Assembly: GCF_002000025.1 (NCBI RefSeq)
Contig: NZ_MUZV01000002.1
Span: 248,001-312,000 of the forward strand
Direction: 5' to 3'
DNA length: 64,000 bases
Origin: Cognaticolwellia aestuarii
GTDB lineage: Bacteria; Pseudomonadota; Gammaproteobacteria; Enterobacterales; Alteromonadaceae
This document shows positions 57,236 through 64,000 of this stretch, piece by piece (within the stretch, counting starts at the first letter, position 1; every line of letters begins with the position of its first letter). Under the pieces are notes generated by a model. That model worked only from the letters and a program-made list of their open reading frames with translations. It was not told the DNA's origin and made no database searches. A program made the position numbers and the translations under genes.

Positions 57236-60200
57236 GTACAGCCATGAGCACAGCCATGAAAAATTTAAATGCTAATACCATTGCATTGCAAGGCAAACAT
57301 TTAATTGAAGCCAGTGCCGGTACCGGTAAAACACACAACATTACCCGTATATTTCTTCGGCTGTTATTAGAGCGCGAATTACCGATAGAACAAATTTTGG
57401 TGATGACCTTTACCAAAGACGCCACTGAAGAAATTCGCGGTCGTATTGATGATTTTATTCGAGAAAGTTTGCACAGTTGGGACAGTTTAGTGGTTGAAGA
57501 CGACTACTTTAAAACCTTAAGTAACAATCTGTTAGGTAAAGGTATCGGCGCGAGTGAAGTAAAAGCCAGATTAACCCAGGCCTTACTTTATATCGATGAA
57601 GCCGCCATTTTTACCATTCATGGCTTTTGTAAGCGTGTGTTAAATCAATACGCCTTTGCCAGCGGTATCAGCTTTAATGCGCTGATGGAAACAGACACCC
57701 AAGACATTACGTTAGAAGCCTGCCAAGATTGGTATCGTGTGTTAGCCTTAACCAATGAAAATAATAATCAAGACTTTCGGTTAGTGGCTGAGTTTTGGTC
57801 TGAGCCGAATAGCTTTATTAACCAATTCTCCAAGGCTTTAACGACAGAAAATGCCCTGCATGTGCAAGATCCTGAAAATATTAGCGTTGAATTTAAAGGT
57901 TTAGTTGAACAAGCGATTGCCAGTTTACAGGCAAATAATACCTTGTTAACTGAAGCACTGATCGAGGTTAAAAAGGGCACTGAACGAGAAAAACGTCAAC
58001 AAGAATTAGCCCAATTATTGACTTGGCTAGCTGCACTTTCGGCTGATGTTGAAGGTCAACACGGTAAGATGCCCGACGCATTTATTGATGGTCGCCGCTT
58101 TGGTCGCTCTAAACTGAAAGCTGAATTAGTTGAAGCTTTTGCTAGCGTTAATCAAGTTAAAAAACAGCATCCGGAGTTGGCAAAGCAACTGAACCGCGCC
58201 AAAGCCTTGTTAGTTGTCAGAGCAGGTATTTATCATATTAGGGCAGAAATCACCCGTAAAAAACTACAAGCCAATGTCATGGGCTTTGATGACTTGATCA
58301 GTACTTTACATCACTGCTTAGCGAATGAACCTAATCAAGAATTAGCCAATAGTATTTTTTCACAATTTCCCGTGGCGTTAATTGATGAATTTCAAGATAC
58401 CGACCCACAACAATTCTCTATTTTAAAAGCAATTTATTATCATCAAGCCAACGCTGCGCTTTATATGATTGGCGATCCTAAACAAGCGATTTATGGCTTT
58501 CGTGGTGGTGACATATTTGCCTACCTGTCAGCACGTAACGACTGTGATTATCAATGGCTGATGGATACTAATTGGCGCTCAAGTGCTGCTATGGTAACCG
58601 GATATAATCGCTTGTTTTATGGTAACGACTTATCGGCTGATGCAGTTGATGTGTTTGGCTATCAAATTCCTTATTTACCGGTGAAAGCCTCGCCTAATGC
58701 CCATGAAAAGCTGTTTGCAGATAGCGAGTTTAATGCGCTGCAATTTATTCATTTTAATGTTGAACAAGAAGGCAGTAGTAAAGACGGTAAAGCCAAAGCG
58801 GTAAAGCAAAGTTACCGCGGGAATATGGCCAGCTGGTGTGCCAATGAAATAGTTCGATTGTTGGCGAGCCAAAATGCCAATATTGGCAGTGGTGATATTG
58901 CGCTATTAGTACGCGATGGCACTGAAGCTGCGGCAATAAAACAGGCATTAAATGAATGCGGTTTAGCCAGCGTGTTTATGAGTAACCGGGCAAACTTATT
59001 GCAAAGTGATGAAACCAAACATTTATTACAAGTGCTGCAAGGCATACTGTTTCTTGAAAATGATCGCTTATATACCGCGGCATTAGCTAGCCCGTTAATG
59101 GGCTTTGATCGTGAAAAATTATTACAATTACAGCATGATGAACCGCAGTGGCAAAAATTAAAAATTAGTTTTGAGAAACTGCGTAATGAATGGCAATTCA
59201 AAGGCTTTATCAGTATGGCGTTGCAGTTAATGCATCAACATTTTCATATTGATGTCGGCGATAATGCTGATAGTTATGGTGCCAACAATAATGCCGATCG
59301 CATGTTAACTAACCTGTTACATTTGTTTGAATTACTTCAAGGGGCAAGCCAACGTCATCGTCAGCCACAAGAGTTGCTATTTTGGTTTGAACAACAAAGC
59401 CAAATTGATAACCCTGAAGTTGAAGCCGAACTACGCTTAGAAAGTGATGAAAACCTGATCCGTATTATCACTCAACATGGCTCGAAAGGCATGGAATATC
59501 CAGTGGTTTTTGTGCCTTTTGCTACCCGCCATAAAGATCCGCTTAAATTTGGTAACCGTAATGTCAGTTTTATCGAATATCATGATGAAAATGGCGTGTT
59601 ACAGCATAGCTTAGATGGCAGCGTAGCAGCGCGAGCGACGATGGCTGAAGAAGCCTATGCAGAAGCTATTCGTTTACTTTATGTGGCGGTAACTCGTGCG
59701 GAGAAACGTTGTTATATTCTCAGCACGGGCTTTGAACATTTTGAAAAATCGCCTTTAGGCAAAACCTTAAAATGGACTGCTGATAGTGATATAGCGACAA
59801 GTTTACAACAATTGGTACAAGACAATCCGAGTGAAATAGCACTTACCGTGTTAGATAATTATTTGTCTGATGAATCGACTGACAATCAGTTAGATCATCA
59901 GTTAGCTAATCAGCACGAAAATAAGGTTAGCTCCGACCTTGCCAGCACGGAGAAGCCGCAGCCAGCGGTGGCGCGTTTTAACGGTAAAATTGAACGTGAT
60001 TGGTGGCTAAGCTCATTTTCTGCCTTAAGTAAAAACTTACGTCACAATGGTGTTTCTGCGCCGGATAGAGATAATCAAGATGGTGTATTGGCAGCTGGAG
60101 ATAACGAACTAGAATCTAGCCTTAACCCACATTTAAATCCGCTTAACAACAATAACAGTCAAGAATTGCGTTTTACCTTAACCAAAGGTGCACAAACCGG

Positions 60201-61002
60201 TAATTTATTACATGACATTTTAGAGCAAACAGATTTTTCAGCCCCTGATTGGCAAAAAAGTTGCCATTGGCCACTGGTTAAATACGGTGTTATCGATGCA
60301 ACTGCAGATACCGTTAAACAAGTGAATGATGATGCGAAAGGTGTTAGTGCATTAAGCTCACAAGAACATAGTGAAGCACGATTGATACAATGGTTAGAAG
60401 CCATATTACATACGCCTTTAACTGACAGTCGTGATTTGTCACTAGCACAACTTAAGCCGTCAGATACCTTACGTGAAACTGAATTCTATTACCCGATGCG
60501 TTCAGCCAGTAGTAGTCAATTAACCAAACTGCTGACCGAACATAGAAATACCCGTAAAGACAATGCCCTTAATAGCGTCAGCTCAAGTCGGCATGGGCAT
60601 AGAGTCCATTTACCTTCTTATCAGCAGTTAAAAGGTATGATGCATGGTTTCATCGATTTAATTTTTCATGCCGACGGTAAATATTATGTTTGTGATTACA
60701 AGTCTAGCCATTTGGGGGATCAGTACAGTGATTACAATGATTCAGCTATGCGACATAATATTGAGAAAAGTCACTACGATTTACAATATCTTATTTACGC
60801 CTTGGCATTACATCGACATTTAAAATATGCCTTAGCCGATTACGATCCTAAGCAACATTTTGGTGGTATTTATTATCTTTATTTACGTGGTATGAGTGAT
60901 CAAGCTGAGCATCATGGTTGTGGGGTTTATTATCGTCAAATAACCTTGGCAGAATTAGAACAGTTAGATGATATTTTTGCCGGAGAAAGTGCCCATGCCT
61001 GA
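57232..61002 (+). CDS. recB: Exodeoxyribonuclease V beta subunit RecB
   Basis: Helicase-nuclease subunit that processes double-strand breaks and degrades foreign linear DNA. UvrD-type motifs: IEASAGTGKTHNITRIFLRLL (Walker A), LIDEFQDTDPQQFSIL, MIGDPKQAIYGFRGGDIFAYL and RLLYVAVTRAEKRCYI. The C-terminal nuclease has GMMHGFIDLIFHADGKYYVCDYKSSHLG (parts), with the Asp-Asp-Lys active site. 1256 aa against 1180 in E. coli. Overlaps recC by 4 bp and recD by 8 bp. In type I-E systems RecBCD products can feed spacer acquisition; both systems occur in this window. Confidence 0.97.
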   Translation: MSTAMSTAMKNLNANTIALQGKHLIEASAGTGKTHNITRIFLRLLLERELPIEQILVMTFTKDATEEIRGRIDDFIRESLHSWDSLVVEDDYFKTLSNNLLGKGIGASEVKARLTQALLYIDEAAIFTIHGFCKRVLNQYAFASGISFNALMETDTQDITLEACQDWYRVLALTNENNNQDFRLVAEFWSEPNSFINQFSKALTTENALHVQDPENISVEFKGLVEQAIASLQANNTLLTEALIEVKKGTEREKRQQELAQLLTWLAALSADVEGQHGKMPDAFIDGRRFGRSKLKAELVEAFASVNQVKKQHPELAKQLNRAKALLVVRAGIYHIRAEITRKKLQANVMGFDDLISTLHHCLANEPNQELANSIFSQFPVALIDEFQDTDPQQFSILKAIYYHQANAALYMIGDPKQAIYGFRGGDIFAYLSARNDCDYQWLMDTNWRSSAAMVTGYNRLFYGNDLSADAVDVFGYQIPYLPVKASPNAHEKLFADSEFNALQFIHFNVEQEGSSKDGKAKAVKQSYRGNMASWCANEIVRLLASQNANIGSGDIALLVRDGTEAAAIKQALNECGLASVFMSNRANLLQSDETKHLLQVLQGILFLENDRLYTAALASPLMGFDREKLLQLQHDEPQWQKLKISFEKLRNEWQFKGFISMALQLMHQHFHIDVGDNADSYGANNNADRMLTNLLHLFELLQGASQRHRQPQELLFWFEQQSQIDNPEVEAELRLESDENLIRIITQHGSKGMEYPVVFVPFATRHKDPLKFGNRNVSFIEYHDENGVLQHSLDGSVAARATMAEEAYAEAIRLLYVAVTRAEKRCYILSTGFEHFEKSPLGKTLKWTADSDIATSLQQLVQDNPSEIALTVLDNYLSDESTDNQLDHQLANQHENKVSSDLASTEKPQPAVARFNGKIERDWWLSSFSALSKNLRHNGVSAPDRDNQDGVLAAGDNELESSLNPHLNPLNNNNSQELRFTLTKGAQTGNLLHDILEQTDFSAPDWQKSCHWPLVKYGVIDATADTVKQVNDDAKGVSALSSQEHSEARLIQWLEAILHTPLTDSRDLSLAQLKPSDTLRETEFYYPMRSASSSQLTKLLTEHRNTRKDNALNSVSSSRHGHRVHLPSYQQLKGMMHGFIDLIFHADGKYYVCDYKSSHLGDQYSDYNDSAMRHNIEKSHYDLQYLIYALALHRHLKYALADYDPKQHFGGIYYLYLRGMSDQAEHHGCGVYYRQITLAELEQLDDIFAGESAHA

Positions 61003-63076
61003 ACTTGCCAATAAGCTCAATCACTCAACAATGGAAATTTATAGTTCATTTAATCAAGCAGCAAGTCATCTAGTGGGTTTAATGGCCGTTGACTATTTTT
61101 TTGCTAAAGAAATCAGCCAAAGTATAGCCTTTACGGCGCCAAGTACTTCAGCCAGCGCATGTTTTAGTGAAAAGCTACAAGCTGATCAACAACAATGGTT
61201 TCATTTACTTATCGCCTTAAGTGCGAGTTTAAGAGAGGGACATAGCTGCTTGCCGTTGGTGGAAGTCGCAGGTAAACGACTTTTTAGTGACGGCACAAAT
61301 TTAGACCACAGTGGCAGCATTAATACTCATATAAGCCAAGCGACTAAAGAGCATGTTACTGGATTTTTATTTAGTGATATTCAGTCGCTAAGGGCATTAT
61401 TAGCACAATTGCCGTTAATAGAAAGCGAGCAACAGCCCATAGTACTCAGCCACGGGCGGCTTTATTTACGCCGTTACTATCAATTTGAGCAAGAATTAAA
61501 ACAAGTTGTCGCCGCGCGTAGAATGATATCTTCTCAGGTTACTGCTGATAACGCCCATAATGGCAAAATTGATGCTGAGCAGGTAAAAAATATTATCGCG
61601 GCATTATTTCCCGAGTTGGCAACTCAGCAAGAAGCGGGTAATAGTGAAATTGATTGGCAAGCCGTGGCGGTAGCCAATGCCATGAATAAAGATTTTGCTA
61701 TTATTGCCGGGGGCCCAGGCACAGGTAAAACCTATACTGTGACAAAATTACTTGCGGCTTTAGTGATGCTTGCGGGTGTTCATGTCAATAGAGAGGTAAG
61801 TGAAGAAAGCACGCTACCGCGCATAGCGTTAGTTGCACCAACCGGCAAGGCAGCACAGCGTTTATCTGAGTCGATCACCGATGCAGTCAAAGGCTTTCGC
61901 GGTAAAATTGACGATAAGGTGTTAGACCTTATTCCTGAGCAGGCGCAAACCCTTCATCGATTGTTGGGGGTTATTCCTGAACAGGTTAACTTTCGTCATC
62001 ATCAAGAAAACTTACTGGCCATTGATACTTTACTGATTGATGAAGTTTCCATGGTTGATTTACCCATGATGACGCGTATCTTTCGTGCCTTGCCTGCAAG
62101 CACAAAAGTGATTTTACTCGGTGATGCTGATCAATTGCCTTCGGTTGCTGTTGGCAGTGTTTTAGCCGATTTTGCGCCACGACCTCATCCAGGCTATAGC
62201 CCTGATAATTATCACTATCTCGCACAAGTCACCGGTTACCAAACCCTGACTCAAGATAATAAATCGATTAACGACAATGGCCAATACAGTAACGCTGACT
62301 GCGTAACTTTTTTAATGAAAAGTCGCCGCTTTGATGGTGAAGGGGCTATTGGGCGCATGGCTAATTATGTTATTAAAGGCCAACACCAAGCAAGCTGGCA
62401 ATTATTGCAGCAGAGCGAGACGGCAGGTGATGAGAAGCAACTAAGCTTGTTATCGGGTGATATTGACACTTGGTTAACACCACTTGTTGAGCAATATTAC
62501 TTACCGTTAAGCCAATGCGACAATATTGAAGAGGCTTTTGCTTTATTGGCAAAATTTCGAATTTTATCGTCAACTCGAAAAGGGCCACAAGGGGTTGAAT
62601 ATCTGAACACGCGGGTGATTGATATTTTGCGTGATAAAGATGCGATTGCAACTAATCGTTTTGACTCCAATTATGTTTTATATCCGAGTCAACCTATCAT
62701 GATCAGCGAAAATGACTACCGTTTAGGGGTTTTTAATGGTGATATTGGCTTATTGTGGCGTAATAGCCAAGGACACTTAATGGCAGTTTTTGAGAACGCC
62801 AATGGCGATTATGACTGGATATTACCTTCACGATTACCGAAGTTTGACACTGTTTATGCCATGACCATCCATAAAACCCAAGGCAGCGAATTCAATCATG
62901 TTGCTATGGTATTGCCTGAGCAAAAAGACAATAAGTTATTGTCGCGAGAATTACTATATACTGGCATCACGCGAGCAAAGCTGCAATTGAGTATCGCGAG
63001 TAACCAACAAGTTTGGCAAACTGGTGTTAGTCAGCAAGTAAAACGCCATTCTGGCTTAGCAACAGATGCTATTTAA
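60995..63076 (+). CDS. recD: Exodeoxyribonuclease V alpha subunit RecD
   Basis: 5'-3' helicase motor of RecBCD. I start at ATG 60995 (MPELANKLNHSTMEIY) with GGAGAAAG upstream and an 8-bp overlap with recB; the longer frame starting at 60968 lacks a ribosome site. Walker A is IIAGGPGTGKTYTVTKLLAAL, Walker B is LLIDEVSMVDLPMM, then ILLGDADQLPSVAVGSVL, and near the end YAMTIHKTQGSEFNHVAMVLP. The product is 693 aa, against 608 in E. coli; part of the excess is an insert around 405-430. Confidence 0.96.
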   Translation: MPELANKLNHSTMEIYSSFNQAASHLVGLMAVDYFFAKEISQSIAFTAPSTSASACFSEKLQADQQQWFHLLIALSASLREGHSCLPLVEVAGKRLFSDGTNLDHSGSINTHISQATKEHVTGFLFSDIQSLRALLAQLPLIESEQQPIVLSHGRLYLRRYYQFEQELKQVVAARRMISSQVTADNAHNGKIDAEQVKNIIAALFPELATQQEAGNSEIDWQAVAVANAMNKDFAIIAGGPGTGKTYTVTKLLAALVMLAGVHVNREVSEESTLPRIALVAPTGKAAQRLSESITDAVKGFRGKIDDKVLDLIPEQAQTLHRLLGVIPEQVNFRHHQENLLAIDTLLIDEVSMVDLPMMTRIFRALPASTKVILLGDADQLPSVAVGSVLADFAPRPHPGYSPDNYHYLAQVTGYQTLTQDNKSINDNGQYSNADCVTFLMKSRRFDGEGAIGRMANYVIKGQHQASWQLLQQSETAGDEKQLSLLSGDIDTWLTPLVEQYYLPLSQCDNIEEAFALLAKFRILSSTRKGPQGVEYLNTRVIDILRDKDAIATNRFDSNYVLYPSQPIMISENDYRLGVFNGDIGLLWRNSQGHLMAVFENANGDYDWILPSRLPKFDTVYAMTIHKTQGSEFNHVAMVLPEQKDNKLLSRELLYTGITRAKLQLSIASNQQVWQTGVSQQVKRHSGLATDAI

Positions 63077-63124
63077 GTGCATAAAATCACCACTATTGAT
63101 AACCTTTAAGAAGTAAATGAAGAC

Positions 63125-63718
63125 ATGAAGTTAAAAGACATTGAAAAATCTGTATATCGCAAACATCTAAATATTATCATTGTAAGCTTTATCACAAGTT
63201 TACTTATTCTGGCTTTGGCCTACGGACAAGGCTTGATCATGCTATTTGCTGACAGCACGTTCAATAGCCCAGAGCCATCAGTATTAGTTGCGGGCGAAGT
63301 TTCGGGTACAGTGACTGAAGAAGCGGCAAATGGCGCAACGACAGCAGAGAGTAATTTTCGCTACAATTTTCTTGGCGTATTATTGGCATTACTAACTTGT
63401 GTATTTGCTTTACATCGATTACGAACCAGTACATTTTTTAGTGAAGTGTATTATGTTTGGCAAGTAAAGCAGCAACAAAATTTAATCTATCGTAAACTGA
63501 AAAAAATCAAAGCAGCAGCTGATAATGAAGATGTTAATGCCTTGATAATTTTGCAATTTTATTATGCTAGTTTAAATCAAATATACTTACTTGATGATAA
63601 TACACTAACAATTTCTAAACTAAATAAAGATATCAGCGAATTAAATACTCGCATAGAAAATAAAAATTTAACTATATCAACCGATCAGTTTGATAAATCA
63701 ATGCTGTCTGATTACTAA
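63125..63718 (+). CDS. DUF3087-family membrane protein
   Basis: A 197-aa protein with an N-terminal helix (HLNIIIVSFITSLLILALAYGQG), a second helix (NFLGVLLALLTCVFALHRL) after an acidic/Ala-rich loop, and a helical cytosolic C-terminal half with the pattern FFSEVYYVWQVKQQQNLIYRKLKKIK. This fits the DUF3087 family of gammaproteobacteria. Function unknown. It follows recD by 48 bp and may be on the same transcript. Confidence 0.78.
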   Translation: MKLKDIEKSVYRKHLNIIIVSFITSLLILALAYGQGLIMLFADSTFNSPEPSVLVAGEVSGTVTEEAANGATTAESNFRYNFLGVLLALLTCVFALHRLRTSTFFSEVYYVWQVKQQQNLIYRKLKKIKAAADNEDVNALIILQFYYASLNQIYLLDDNTLTISKLNKDISELNTRIENKNLTISTDQFDKSMLSDY

Positions 63719-63742
63719 AACACCACTACAAGGAAATACACT

Positions 63743-64000
63743 ATGATAGGTTACGTAACGTTAGGCACAAATGATTTAGCGCGTGCAGTGGCATTTTATG
63801 ACGAGTTGTTTGCCACTATAGGGGCAGGGCGTTTTTTAGAAACTGAACAGTTTATAGCTTGGTCAAGAGACCCAGAGCAACCGGGTTTAGCTGTTACTAA
63901 ACCTTTTAATGGGCAGCCTGCTAGTGTTGGTAATGGTGTTATGGTTGCCATTCAACTTAACTCTACAGCAGAGGTGGATGCTTTCTATCAAAAAGCACTT
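63743..64000 (+). CDS. VOC/glyoxalase-family protein (3'-truncated by window)
   Basis: The frame from ATG 63743, with AAGGAAATA upstream, runs off the window. The 86 visible residues begin MIGYVTLGTNDLARAVAFYDELF, the classic first beta-alpha unit of vicinal-oxygen-chelate proteins, and continue with PGLAVTKPFNGQPASVGNG. Likely a glyoxalase/dioxygenase-like or antibiotic-binding homologue; the substrate cannot be inferred from the fragment. Confidence 0.85.
   Translation, partial: MIGYVTLGTNDLARAVAFYDELFATIGAGRFLETEQFIAWSRDPEQPGLAVTKPFNGQPASVGNGVMVAIQLNSTAEVDAFYQKAL

Overview
The window reads as chromosome of a low-GC marine gammaproteobacterium of the Alteromonadales, most like Colwelliaceae (Colwellia/Thalassotalea type). 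I infer this from the AT-rich bias, the protein families seen (MltC, YgjV, HelD, RecBCD, DUF3087, DnrP-like, MiaE) and a c-type denitrification cluster. This placement is family-level recognition, not a database result.

Layout. 1-1221: end of a TPR-GGDEF diguanylate cyclase. 1305-14752: a defence block. It begins with a perfect 19-bp inverted repeat, then a 635-aa methyltransferase-HNH fusion, a WYL regulator of the BrxR/CapW type, and a complete type I-E CRISPR-Cas operon. The operon order is unusual: cas3-cas6e-cse2-cas7e-cas5e-cas8e-cas1-cas2. A leader and an array of 40 repeats and 39 spacers follow, strictly periodic at 61 bp. 14912-25183: small lipoprotein and membrane proteins, an enlarged helicase IV with C-terminal zinc fingers, an overlapping HD-GYP response regulator and GAF histidine kinase, MltC, an SGNH hydrolase and a YgjV-like protein.

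25828-42064: nitrogen-oxide respiration and NO handling. The genes are a membrane hemerythrin, nirS (cytochrome cd1), a NapC/NirT cytochrome fused to a second haem-binding module, a STAS-like protein, a cupredoxin, norQ-norE-norF, norC-norB, norD and a DnrP-like protein. Four FNR/DNR-type boxes (TTGAY-N4-ATCAR) punctuate it, so its main transcription units are probably switched on together by low oxygen or NO. A REP-associated tyrosine transposase (RAYT) with decaying REP/RAYT copies splits the nor genes between norF and norC. No haem d1 biosynthesis genes lie here.

42208-64000: housekeeping genes. These are an HDOD protein, MiaE, a glycosyltransferase-like protein, an aspartoacylase/succinylglutamate desuccinylase-like enzyme, a MoxR-DUF58-transglutaminase trio, NhaA, a tight recC-recB-recD operon, a DUF3087 protein and a truncated VOC protein.

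Most interesting points: the MTase-HNH/WYL pair next to CRISPR; the reshuffled I-E operon; two adjacent near-identical spacers that differ in the seed; an altered terminal base in repeat 35; the nested RAYT remnants in the nor locus; and the NirT fusion. No tRNA or rRNA gene was recognised.
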